This document shows, one piece after another, positions 1-5,876 of a DNA stretch of 12,714 nt; position 1 is the stretch's first letter, and every line of letters begins with the position of its first letter. This DNA is from JANYLN01 sp041687575. GTDB lineage: Bacteria; Planctomycetota; Phycisphaerae; UBA1845; JANYLN01. A program made the position numbers and the translations under genes. The notes under the pieces were generated by a model, which did no database searches, was not told the DNA's origin, and was given only the letters and a program-made list of their open reading frames with translations. The stretch is from the NCBI GenBank assembly GCA_041687575.1, contig JAWLBS010000133.1, forward strand, positions 1-12,714, given 5' to 3'.

Positions 1-849
1 CCGCGGCAGCGGCGCCGTCTTCAGCGGCTCGGGCAGCAATCCCTTGCCGCGGTAGATCGGCACGACGAACGGCCAGTTGTAGTGCAGCACGATTTCGCGG
101 AGTTCCTGTGCCAGGCGGATCGACTCCTCCTGGTACGAGCGGACCGAGGAGTTGAAGTACTGGCCAAGCTCCTGCAGGTACTGCATCGTCCGCAGGGCCT
201 CAGGGCTGTCGGGCCGGAGCGGGTCGCCGCCGGCCTGCCACAAAAACGGGAAGATGTCGCAGACCAGCCCCTCGTAGCGGGCGCACTTCAGACCGATCCT
301 GCCCGGGTGGGCCCGCGCGGCCGCCAGCAGCTCGTCCCAGGTGCCGGGCGGCTCGCCCAGCACGCCGGCGTCGTAGACCATCGCCTGCCAGTTCAGCCGG
401 TGCGGCACGTAGAGCAGCCGGGCCGGCTCGCCGAACTGCCCGGCCGCCCAGGCATCAGGCGGCACCTTCCCGGCGAGCTCTTCGCCGGTGGGCAACAGCG
501 GCCCGAGCGGCTGCATGGCATCGGCCAGCAGCGGCAGCTGGAACACGTCGAGTTCGATCAGGTCGAGGCGTCCGCGGCCGGCCAGGGCCTCGGCCTCAAC
601 GACCGTGCGGATCTGCTCGTACTGCTGGGCGATCAGGTTGACCTCGATGCCGGTCTGCGCGGTGAAGTCCTCGAGCACGTCGAGGTACTTGACCATCTCC
701 GACGGCAGCAGCGCCACCACGAACGTCACTGTCGGGGAGCCGTCCTGCTCGGCGCAGCCCGCCGACGCCAGCGAGCCCAGCGCGGCCGCCATCAGCACCA
801 GGGCCCCCGCCAGCACCCCGCGCAGCCGGCGCGTACGGTGTCTGGCCAT
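1..849 (-). CDS. ABC-type extracellular solute-binding lipoprotein (C-terminus beyond window edge)
   Basis: Open frame from an ATG at 849 to the left edge, 283 codons, no stop reached. It looks like a family 1 periplasmic solute-binding protein, which delivers a substrate (often a sugar) to an ABC importer. The N-terminus has arginines (residues 2-10), a hydrophobic stretch (11-30) and ASAGC with Cys32 as the likely lipid-anchored residue; the lipobox is slightly atypical (Ser at -3). The mature part starts with a beta strand (VTFVVALLP), then YLDVLEDFTAQTGIEVNLI, DLIELDVFQLPLLAD, a WDELLAAAR helix, and near the edge NWPFVVPIYRGKG, all familiar in this family. A GGAG-type ribosome binding site at 854-857 supports the start. 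Permease genes would be expected to the left. Substrate is not predictable. The class is fairly secure; sugar import is inference. Confidence 0.85.
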   Translation of the reverse strand, partial: MARHRTRRLRGVLAGALVLMAAALGSLASAGCAEQDGSPTVTFVVALLPSEMVKYLDVLEDFTAQTGIEVNLIAQQYEQIRTVVEAEALAGRGRLDLIELDVFQLPLLADAMQPLGPLLPTGEELAGKVPPDAWAAGQFGEPARLLYVPHRLNWQAMVYDAGVLGEPPGTWDELLAAARAHPGRIGLKCARYEGLVCDIFPFLWQAGGDPLRPDSPEALRTMQYLQELGQYFNSSVRSYQEESIRLAQELREIVLHYNWPFVVPIYRGKGLLPEPLKTAPLPR

Positions 850-991
850 CCCCCCTCCATAGCCGGGCTGGTTGTCGCTAAGCGGTCCTGTCATGTATGG
901 ATCACCTGCCTGATGCGCACCTGTCTGCCGGGTCGCCTGCTCCCTCTCGCTGCGAGACACCCGGTGCCGCCTGCGGCAAAGGCCGCATGCA

Positions 992-1020
992 ATGGTAGGC
1001 CCGCTGGGCCGATGATTCAA
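992..1020 (-). promoter_or_regulatory. Candidate sigma70-type promoter for the solute-binding protein gene
   Basis: Read on the minus strand, TTGAAT (1015-1020) is followed by exactly 17 bp and then TACCAT (992-997). Each hexamer matches 4 of 6 consensus bases. It would give a leader of roughly 135 nt containing a perfect 6-bp hairpin with a 4-nt loop (972-987). Spacing is ideal but the hexamers are only fair. Confidence 0.4.
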
Positions 1021-1021
1021 C

Positions 1022-1039
1022 CCCTTGTCACAGCAAGGG
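1022..1039. promoter_or_regulatory. Candidate operator: inverted repeat next to the -35 element
   Basis: Perfect inverted repeat CCCTTG (1022-1027), 6-nt spacer TCACAG, CAAGGG (1034-1039). It abuts the -35 hexamer of the candidate promoter at 992-1020. Position and symmetry suit a dimeric regulator, but no regulator can be named from sequence alone, and a chance palindrome is possible. Confidence 0.3.
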
Positions 1040-1091
1040 ATGAGACCGGGGATGTGTGATATGAACGTGTAATTTCAGCGGACCAGGCCTT

Positions 1092-1201
1092 GTAGGGCGG
1101 GCTGCGCCCGCCAAGCTCGGAGTCCCGGCTTCAGCCGGCGTTCGGAGTCCCGCCTTCAGGCGGTCCGCCCGAGCAAGCGCAGCGATGCGAGTGGCCGAGC
1201 C
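1092..1201 (+). repeat. 110-bp hairpin-rich dispersed repeat, copy 1
   Basis: Matches the reverse complement of 3464-3573 over 110 positions with 9 mismatches and no gaps (hand count), about 92%. It is built from short hairpins: GGCGGGC/GCCCGCC around TGC, CCGGC/GCCGG around TTCA (1125-1138), and CCGCC/GGCGG around TTCA, the last two following a shared GGAGTCCC word. Its first 23 bp, plus the preceding T, recur exactly at 11295-11318. Confidence 0.9.
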
Positions 1202-1321
1202 ACGAAGGCAGAAGAAAGCTGCGCCACGAGAACAACGCCGCGAAGGACAGGATCGGGCGCCACCGTCCTGCGACTCGTCCCGGCCCAGTCGCCGTTCGAC
1301 CAAGCCGCCAGGCAGGGCCGT

Positions 1322-1357
1322 GTTGCGTTGAGCCTATGAGGTTACATAGCGCGCAAC
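1322..1357 (-). terminator. Hairpin downstream of dctM, possible transcript end
   Basis: Outer arms GTTGCG (1322-1327) and CGCAAC (1352-1357) enclose inner arms CTATG (1334-1338) and CATAG (1345-1349) with a 6-nt loop. It starts about 25 bp past the dctM stop on the transcribed strand. No T-run follows, so it is either a transcript-stabilising structure or a terminator of non-canonical form. Confidence 0.35.
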
Positions 1358-1381
1358 GATCAACTGGAGCGCGTACGTTCT

Positions 1382-2716
1382 TCAGCGGACCAGACCGGCC
1401 AGCACCGAAACCGCCTGCGGCCACAGCATCAGGATCAGCACGGTCAGCAGGAAAGCCGGCAGGTAGTACAGCGTCCCCTGGAAGACCCGCTCCATCGGGA
1501 TGTCCTTGTTCATGCCCGCCACGACGAAACAGCAGATGCCCACCGGCGGCGTGATCGCCCCCAGCGTCGTCACCAGGCACAGCAGCACCCCGAACCAGAC
1601 CGGGTCGTAGCCGAGCTGCTCGACCAGCGGAAAGAAGATCGGCAGCGAGATCAGCAGAAACGCGAGGGCATCCATCAGGCAGCCGCCGATCGCGTAGATC
1701 GCCAGCATCATCAGGATCACCACCCAGCCCGGCACATCCAGCGAACCGATCCAGCCAGCCGCCGCCTGCGGCAGCCCCGTGATCGCCATGAACCGTCCGA
1801 ATATCACCGCCCCCGCCACGATCATGAACACCATGCACGTGATCCGCAGTGTGTGATGCAGGGCCTGCGCCAGGGCCGTCATCGTGAGCTTGCGCCGCAC
1901 CAGGCAGATCACCAGCGCCAGGAAACACCCCACCGCCGCCGCCTCGGTCGCCGTGACCAGCCCGCTGAACATTGCCGCCATCACCGCCACGAACAGCACC
2001 AGCACGTCCGCAACCGGCAGCAGCGAAGCCAGCCGCTGGGCCCACGTCGACCGCTCGCCGGGCGGGCCCCACTCCGGATGCCGCAGGCAAATCAGCCCCA
2101 CCGTCGCCGCCAGCAGACCCGTCAGCAACAGCCCCGGGATCAGCACCCCGATGAACAGCTTCGCCACCGACTGCGACTGGTACAGCGCGTAGACCACCAG
2201 CACGATGCTCGGCGGGATCATCACGCCCAGCGTCGAACCGGTCGCCACCGCCCCGGTCATCAGCGTCGGATGGTATTTGTATTTGCGCATCGACGGGATC
2301 GCCACCGCCCCCATCGTCGCGGCTGTCGCGGTGTTCGACCCGCAGATCGCGGAAAAGCCCGCGCACGCCAGGATCGACGTCATCGCCAGCCCGCCGCGGT
2401 AGTGCCCGAACCAGCGGTACGCCGCGCGGTACAGCGTGTCGCTGTAGCCGCCGTAGAAGATCAACTCCCCCATCAGGATGAACATCGGGATGACCGTCAG
2501 GCCGTAGTTGCTGAAACTGCCCCACAAGTCCGTCACCACCAGCGTCGTCGCCGAATGGGTCGCCGCCCCGGCCGGCAGGCCCGCCACCCACGACAGATGC
2601 GCTGCCAGGCCGCCGAAGCCGATGATCCCCATCGCGTAGCCCGGCGGCATCTTCAGCAGCATCATCGCCGCCAGCAGCACCCCAATCCCGTATAGCCCCA
2701 GCACTTGAGCGGTCAT
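1382..2716 (-). CDS. dctM: TRAP transporter large permease subunit (DctM family)
   Basis: Encodes 444 residues, normal for DctM (about 425-445). This subunit forms the inner-membrane translocation channel of a TRAP transporter, a sodium-driven importer usually specific for organic acids. The protein is hydrophobic nearly throughout. Recognisable family segments are PMFILMGELIFYGG (about residues 77-90), the GSNTATAATMGAVAIPSM region, STLGVMIPPSIVLVVYAL, TATEAAAVGCFLAL, MDALAFLLISLPIFFPLV and LGAITPPVGICCFVVAGM near the C-terminus. Its ATG overlaps the dctQ stop by 4 bp (ATGA), so the two are translationally coupled. No frameshift or missing conserved block was seen. Substrate cannot be read from this subunit. 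Confidence 0.95.
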   Translation of the reverse strand: MTAQVLGLYGIGVLLAAMMLLKMPPGYAMGIIGFGGLAAHLSWVAGLPAGAATHSATTLVVTDLWGSFSNYGLTVIPMFILMGELIFYGGYSDTLYRAAYRWFGHYRGGLAMTSILACAGFSAICGSNTATAATMGAVAIPSMRKYKYHPTLMTGAVATGSTLGVMIPPSIVLVVYALYQSQSVAKLFIGVLIPGLLLTGLLAATVGLICLRHPEWGPPGERSTWAQRLASLLPVADVLVLFVAVMAAMFSGLVTATEAAAVGCFLALVICLVRRKLTMTALAQALHHTLRITCMVFMIVAGAVIFGRFMAITGLPQAAAGWIGSLDVPGWVVILMMLAIYAIGGCLMDALAFLLISLPIFFPLVEQLGYDPVWFGVLLCLVTTLGAITPPVGICCFVVAGMNKDIPMERVFQGTLYYLPAFLLTVLILMLWPQAVSVLAGLVR

Positions 2717-3258
2717 GGCAAAGGAACCTCTTCTTCAACCATCTGTTCCTGGCCGACCGGCTGGGTTACCGCCGGCGAGGCCGGCTCGGGCACCAGCGTC
2801 CGCACGATGTCCAGCAGGACCGTGCAGGCCAGCACGGCAAAACCGCCCGCCACGACGAAGATGAACGGGTAGTGGATGATCTTGAGCGTCTCGGAGACCT
2901 CGCCGGTGTCGGCGACGTGCAGCCCGTAGGCGGTCATCTTCCACGCCACGACGACCGCAAACACCATCTTCAGGATGTACTTCAGCAGGTCGATCCCGCG
3001 GTTGACGGCCGGGGGAAACCGCCTCGTGATGATGTCCACGGGGACGTGGTCCTTCTTGTACTGCGTCTGGCCGAGCGCCGCGGCGATCACGATCGCCCCG
3101 GCGAAGCCCACGAGCTCGTACACTCCACCGAAGCGGACGCCCATCATCCGCAGCACGATGTTCGCCACGCTCAGGCCCATCACCGCCAGCAGGGCCACCC
3201 CCGCCAACAGGATCAGGACACCGTTGAGGATAATAATAGTCTTGTCGAGGTATTTCAC
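2713..3258 (-). CDS. dctQ: TRAP transporter small permease subunit (DctQ family)
   Basis: Encodes about 181 residues with four predicted membrane helices; DctQ partners DctM in the inner membrane. Family hallmarks are YELVGFAGAIVIAAALGQTQ followed by KKDHVPVDI, and a final helix preceded by LKIIHYPFIF. I chose the GTG at 3258 (protein begins VKYLDKTIIILNG) because it lies just before the first helix and gives a typical length. An in-frame ATG at 3300 would add 14 residues (MAPGIRGRRRSEVE), but that ATG sits inside a palindromic dispersed repeat, so it is probably accidental. Ribosome binding signals are weak for both starts. The C-terminal tail is acidic (EEEVPLP). The stop overlaps the dctM start. 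Family call is strong; the exact start is uncertain. Confidence 0.88.
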   Translation of the reverse strand: MKYLDKTIIILNGVLILLAGVALLAVMGLSVANIVLRMMGVRFGGVYELVGFAGAIVIAAALGQTQYKKDHVPVDIITRRFPPAVNRGIDLLKYILKMVFAVVVAWKMTAYGLHVADTGEVSETLKIIHYPFIFVVAGGFAVLACTVLLDIVRTLVPEPASPAVTQPVGQEQMVEEEVPLP

Positions 3259-3289
3259 TTCAACTTCACTTCGCCGCCTGCCGCGGATT

Positions 3290-3351
3290 CCGGGTGCCAT
3301 GGCCGCGCTGTGTGCGGCCATGGAATTCCTCGGATGAGCAGCGCGTCCGCA
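3290..3351. repeat. Palindromic dispersed repeat, copy A
   Basis: Begins with CCGGGTGCCA and contains a perfect hairpin, CCATGGCCGC (3297-3306) and GCGGCCATGG (3314-3323) around a 7-nt loop. A related element of about 60 bp lies in the same orientation at 11196-11257, sharing the first 14 bp, the TGCGGCCATGGAATTC block and CGGATG.GCAGCG. The alternative dctQ ATG (3300) lies within the left arm. Confidence 0.85.
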
Positions 3352-3366
3352 TCCTGCGGGAAAGAG

Positions 3367-3394
3367 CCCGAAGCGTAAGCGGCGTAAGCGAGGG
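3367..3394 (+). repeat. CCCGAAGCG...CGAGGG-type repeat with internal duplication
   Basis: Framed by CCCGAAGCG and CGAGGG, with GCGTAAGCG present twice in a row. I remember closely similar single-unit words as dispersed repeats in planctomycete genomes; that association is from memory and not checked. Confidence 0.5.
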
Positions 3395-3420
3395 TGTCCT
3401 TTCCGCCGTCGCCGTGGGTT

Positions 3421-3447
3421 CCGGGTGCCACCTGCGCTGTTCGCAGG
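3421..3447. repeat. CCGGGTGCCA word followed by a short hairpin
   Basis: The 10-mer CCGGGTGCCA (3421-3430) is followed at once by CCTGCG/CGCAGG arms (3431-3436, 3442-3447) around CTGTT. The same 10-mer starts the elements at 3290 and 11196 and lies beside the 30-bp repeats at 4851-4860, so it appears to be a shared module with variable hairpins attached. Confidence 0.6.
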
Positions 3448-3463
3448 GCCGTGCTGACATTTC

Positions 3464-3573
3464 GGCTCGGCCACTCGCATCGCTGCGCTCGCTCGGGCAG
3501 ACCGCCTGAAGGCGGGACTCCAAGCGCCGGCTAAAGCCGGGACTCCTAACCTGGCGGGCACAGCCCGCCCTAC
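3464..3573 (-). repeat. 110-bp hairpin-rich dispersed repeat, copy 2 (inverted relative to copy 1)
   Basis: Inverted partner of 1092-1201: 101 of 110 positions agree by hand alignment, without gaps. The pair encloses dctQ and dctM (1202-3463). Most differences are transitions, and the stem bases are largely preserved, as expected for an element kept for its structure or recently copied. Confidence 0.9.
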
Positions 3574-3626
3574 GCTGAGCCGTGCCTCCTGATCCCTGCC
3601 GTTCACTGGCGACTGGCAACTCTCTT

Positions 3627-3643
3627 GGCACAGCCCGCCCTAC
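3627..3643 (-). repeat. 17-bp repeat fragment overlapping the dctP stop codon
   Basis: Exactly the same 17 bp as 3557-3573, in the same orientation, within the 110-bp repeat. On the minus strand the TAG stop of dctP (3640-3642) is part of the GTAGGGCGGG start of the repeat, so the coding sequence ends precisely at the repeat edge. Confidence 0.8.
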
Positions 3644-4749
3644 TTCGCCGCCTGCTGCGTCGCCGGTACCGCCTGCATCGCCACCTGCTGCTCGACTTCT
3701 GCCTTGATCGAGCGGACCTGCTCGACGAGGCCCTTGCCATCGAGGCCCTTCTCGCTCACCCGCGCCATGTACGCCTCGACCATCGGCTGGAGCATCTTCG
3801 CCATCCGCTCGCGATCCGCCTGGGCCAGCGCCATGTGCTCGTGCCCGCGGTTCTCCTTCGCCCAGGCCAGCGCCTCGCGGGCGTGGTCGTCGACGTACTG
3901 GCCCGTCCACTCGGCGTGCGGCCGGCCGAGCTCTTCGATCGCCTTTTTCACGTCGTCGGTCAGGGCGTCCCACTTCTTGCGGTTCATCACCACCGCGAAG
4001 GTCACCACGTTCAGGTCCAGCCGGGTCGAATAGGGGCAGTAGGCGGCATAGTTCATGTCCTTGAGGACTTCCAGCGACGAGGCGATGCCGCTGACCACGC
4101 CCTTCTGGATCGCGTCTGGCACGTCCGACTGGGGCATGGCCACTGGTGTGCCACCGAGCATCTTCAGCGCCTCGACACCCGTGCCCGCCGCCCGGATCTG
4201 GACGCCCTCCAGGTCCGCCAGCGACCGCACCGGTTTGCTGGTCATGAAGTTCACCGGCGGACAGGTGAACAGCGTGACGACCTTGACGTTCTTGAACTCG
4301 TCCGGCTGCCGCTTGTTGATCAGGTCGTACAGCGTCAGCGACGCGACCCGCGAACTGTCGAACCCCATCGGCAGGTCGACCGCCTCGCTGACGGGGAACC
4401 GGCCGGGCTGGTAGCTCATCGCGAAACAGCCGATGTCGGCCACACCGTCGGCGACGCCGTCGAACATGTTCTTGGCGCCCAGCAGCGTGCCGCCCGGGAA
4501 GGTCTGGACCTTGACCTTACCGCCGGTCTTCTGCTCGACGACCTCGCGCCATCGCTCCATCTGCACGCAGGGAAACGTCGAGGCGGGCGGGAAATTGGCA
4601 TAGGTGAGGGCGACGACCTCGGGAGCAGCTGCAGCCGGTTCGCCGGCCGGGGCGGCGGGCTTCGCCGCTTCCGGCTGCTGCCTGCACGCGGTCAGTGTCA
4701 AACCGGCGGCCACCGCCGCCACGCCGATCAACAGCCATACGCGATTCAT
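3640..4749 (-). CDS. dctP: TRAP transporter periplasmic binding lipoprotein (DctP family)
   Basis: Encodes 369 residues, slightly long for the family because of an Ala/Pro-rich linker (about 24-43) behind the lipidation site. The N-terminus is a lipoprotein signal with lipobox LTAC, Cys22. DctP captures the substrate and hands it to DctQM. Family features are NFPPASTFPCVQMERW (52-67), GGKVKVQTFPGGTL, ADIGCFAMSYQPGRFP, LADLEGVQIRAAGTG with Arg186 where DctP proteins carry the arginine that pairs with a substrate carboxylate, then DAIQKGVVSGIASSLEVL and NRKKWDALTDDVKKAI. The start ATG has GGGAGG (4757-4762) 7 nt upstream and a good promoter 5' of it. The likely ligand is an organic acid, which is an inference from family and Arg186. 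The stop codon lies in a dispersed repeat. Confidence 0.93.
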   Translation of the reverse strand: MNRVWLLIGVAAVAAGLTLTACRQQPEAAKPAAPAGEPAAAAPEVVALTYANFPPASTFPCVQMERWREVVEQKTGGKVKVQTFPGGTLLGAKNMFDGVADGVADIGCFAMSYQPGRFPVSEAVDLPMGFDSSRVASLTLYDLINKRQPDEFKNVKVVTLFTCPPVNFMTSKPVRSLADLEGVQIRAAGTGVEALKMLGGTPVAMPQSDVPDAIQKGVVSGIASSLEVLKDMNYAAYCPYSTRLDLNVVTFAVVMNRKKWDALTDDVKKAIEELGRPHAEWTGQYVDDHAREALAWAKENRGHEHMALAQADRERMAKMLQPMVEAYMARVSEKGLDGKGLVEQVRSIKAEVEQQVAMQAVPATQQAAK

Positions 4750-4780
4750 ATCCGGGCCTCCCAGGGAAATTGGACGGCCC

Positions 4781-4809
4781 AGAATCCCACAGCGAGGCCG
4801 CCGTGTCAA
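4781..4809 (-). promoter_or_regulatory. Strong sigma70-type promoter for dctP
   Basis: Minus strand: perfect TTGACA (4804-4809), exactly 17 bp, then GATTCT (4781-4786) preceded by TGG, i.e. an extended -10. Predicted transcription starts near 4774, about 25 nt before the dctP ATG and downstream of the 30-bp repeats. It implies dctP need not depend on read-through from the IclR gene. Confidence 0.65.
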
Positions 4810-4870
4810 GATACGGGAGGTGCCGGATGCCGAATGCCGAACCATCGCCACCGGGTGCCACAGCCCTGCA

Positions 4871-4938
4871 CCAACGAGCCGCGACCGTGAGGGAGCGGTA
4901 GACCTGCGCCAACGAGCCGCGACCGTGAGGGAGCGGTA
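4871..4938 (+). repeat. Two identical 30-bp repeats in tandem
   Basis: The same 30 bp, starting CCAACGAGCCGCGACC and ending GAGCGGTA, occurs at 4871-4900 and 4909-4938 with 8 bp between, and a third exact copy lies at 11162-11191. In reverse it translates as YRSLTVAAR, a string I remember from spurious planctomycete protein annotations (memory only). CCGC/GCGG arms inside can form a small stem. Confidence 0.9.
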
Positions 4939-4965
4939 AACCCCGCCGTACCGCTCGAACCTCGC

Positions 4966-4978
4966 GGGGTCAGACCCC
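4966..4978. repeat. Perfect GGGGTC-A-GACCCC palindrome
   Basis: Six-bp arms around one base, ending about 110 bp downstream of the IclR-family stop codon on the minus strand. Two relatives occur: 5048-5060, with C in the centre, and 12424-12440, where arms CCGGGG/CCCCGG flank TCTGT. Similar words are widespread dispersed repeats, so a regulatory role is not implied. Confidence 0.6.
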
Positions 4979-5047
4979 ATATGCGTACACAGGTATCCAG
5001 GCCGCCACAAAATGCCGGCATTGATTCCGTTGGGCAACGTGCGATTC

Positions 5048-5060
5048 GGGGTCCGACCCC
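5048..5060. repeat. Perfect GGGGTC-C-GACCCC palindrome
   Basis: Second member of the palindrome family, 70 bp from the one at 4966-4978 and about 34 bp past the IclR-family stop on the minus strand. As an RNA hairpin it could sit in that gene's 3' untranslated region. No T-run follows, so it is not a classic terminator. Confidence 0.55.
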
Positions 5061-5093
5061 TGGAAAGTAGCCGCCGGTTCATCGCCGGCGCAT

Positions 5094-5876
5094 TCAACCA
5101 CCCAGGGCGGCTGGTGGAACCGCTGTCTGCGACAGCGTTTTGGCTGCTTCGTCGCAGAATGTGCTCAATTCGTCCTCGTTCACCGGATCGATCGGCAGCG
5201 ATGGGTAGCAGTATCCCAGCACACCGGCGACCTGCCCGCGGTAATCGCGTACGACGCTGCAGAGCGTCCTTAGGTTCCGGTTGTCCAGTACGCTCTGCAC
5301 GCAGCACGCGCGGCCACGCAGCGGCAGGACCTGGTCCAGCACCTTCTGCGGCGTCCAGTCGGCAGGGCTGGAGCGAACCAGATCGCGAACGAACGGGCGA
5401 AACCGGTCTTCCGGCCAGGCCGCCAGACACAGCAGCCCGCCCGGCGCATCCAGCAGGTGCCGCCGCAACCCCAGCAGCGACTGCGGCTGGACCGGGCCTT
5501 GCACCCGCACCTCTTCGCAAACAAACAATGCATGCTCGCCAGAGACGGTGGCGGCAAAGGCATTCTGCCTTCCTCGGCGAGCCATGTCCTCGAGCACCGG
5601 CCGCGAAAGGTCCGCGAAACCGAGCCGCCCGATCGCTCGACTCGCCACCGCCACGAGCCGCCCCCCGAGTCGGTACTCGCCCGTCCGCGGGTCCTGCTCG
5701 AGGAAGCTGCGTTCGACGAGCGTCTGGCACAGGCGATACACCGTGGCCTTGCTCAAGCCGATGTCGCGGGCCAGCGCGCTGACCCCGATCGGTCCGTCAC
5801 TGTCGGCGACCGCTTCCAGGATGTCCAGTGATCGTTCAACAGATTGCGTCGTCTGCCTCTGCTGCCTGACAACCAT
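5094..5876 (-). CDS. IclR-family transcriptional regulator
   Basis: Encodes 260 residues, typical for IclR proteins: an N-terminal winged helix-turn-helix that binds DNA and a C-terminal effector-binding domain. The helix-turn-helix is clear (about 11-70): TTQSVERSLDILEAVAD, then GVSALARDIGLSKATVYRL as the recognition region, then the wing with GEYRLGGRL. I chose the ATG at 5876 (MVVRQQRQTTQ) because it sits at the usual distance from the first helix; AAAGAG (5885-5890) may be its ribosome site. A start 33 codons upstream adds an unfamiliar extension. The effector domain is divergent where many members have a GK[AV]xLA stretch: here DAPGGLLCLAAW. Lying upstream of and codirectional with the TRAP genes, it probably regulates uptake of their substrate; that role is inference. 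Confidence 0.9.
   Translation of the reverse strand: MVVRQQRQTTQSVERSLDILEAVADSDGPIGVSALARDIGLSKATVYRLCQTLVERSFLEQDPRTGEYRLGGRLVAVASRAIGRLGFADLSRPVLEDMARRGRQNAFAATVSGEHALFVCEEVRVQGPVQPQSLLGLRRHLLDAPGGLLCLAAWPEDRFRPFVRDLVRSSPADWTPQKVLDQVLPLRGRACCVQSVLDNRNLRTLCSVVRDYRGQVAGVLGYCYPSLPIDPVNEDELSTFCDEAAKTLSQTAVPPAALGG

Larger units (their letters stand above)
850..1381. other. Gene-free stretch between dctM and the solute-binding protein gene
   Basis: No convincing coding region in 532 bp; open frames here merely read through repeats. It holds the leader and candidate promoter/operator of the solute-binding gene (850-1039), one copy of a 110-bp hairpin-rich repeat (1092-1201), about 120 bp with no recognised feature (1202-1321), and a long hairpin just past the dctM stop (1322-1357). 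A 13-bp word at the dctM 3' end (1381-1393) recurs exactly at 1074-1086. Confidence 0.7.
3259..3639. other. Repeat-filled gap between dctP and dctQ
   Basis: In most TRAP operons these genes are close together; here 381 bp separate them, nearly all repeat DNA. Read from dctP onward: a 17-bp repeat covering the dctP stop, about 50 bp unique, the 110-bp repeat copy 2, a short hairpin repeat (3421-3447), a double GCGTAAGCG repeat (3367-3394), and a 10-bp-stem palindrome (3297-3323). Long open frames through this area translate repeats and are not genes. No promoter for dctQ was evident. Confidence 0.8.
4750..5093. other. Intergenic region between the IclR-family gene and dctP
   Basis: 344 bp with no gene. 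It holds the dctP leader and promoter (4750-4809), a CCGGGTGCCA word (4851-4860), two identical 30-bp repeats (4871-4938), and two GGGGTC-N-GACCCC palindromes (4966-4978, 5048-5060). No clear terminator with a T-run follows the IclR-family gene. Confidence 0.75.

Noticed and set aside
82..1059. Long plus-strand open frame opposite the solute-binding protein gene
   Set aside because: It is antisense to a lipoprotein gene with clear family features, has no recognisable domain, and its composition (Arg, Gln, His, Pro rich) is typical of a shadow frame in GC-rich DNA.
2713..3606. A 297-residue DctQ starting at 3606
   Set aside because: Residues before VKYLDK are translated repeats (HPRNSMAAH-like, RR-rich) with no DctQ similarity; the family is normally about 160-190 residues.
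4871..4938. CRISPR array
   Set aside because: Only two units with an 8-bp gap, no spacers of proper length, no cas genes, and a third copy 6 kb away.
3640..5730. A single 696-residue protein continuous with DctP
   Set aside because: The upstream 327 codons translate repeats (YRSLTVAAR twice) and the antisense-like frame of the IclR gene. The true start is the ATG at 4749 with signal peptide, ribosome site and promoter.
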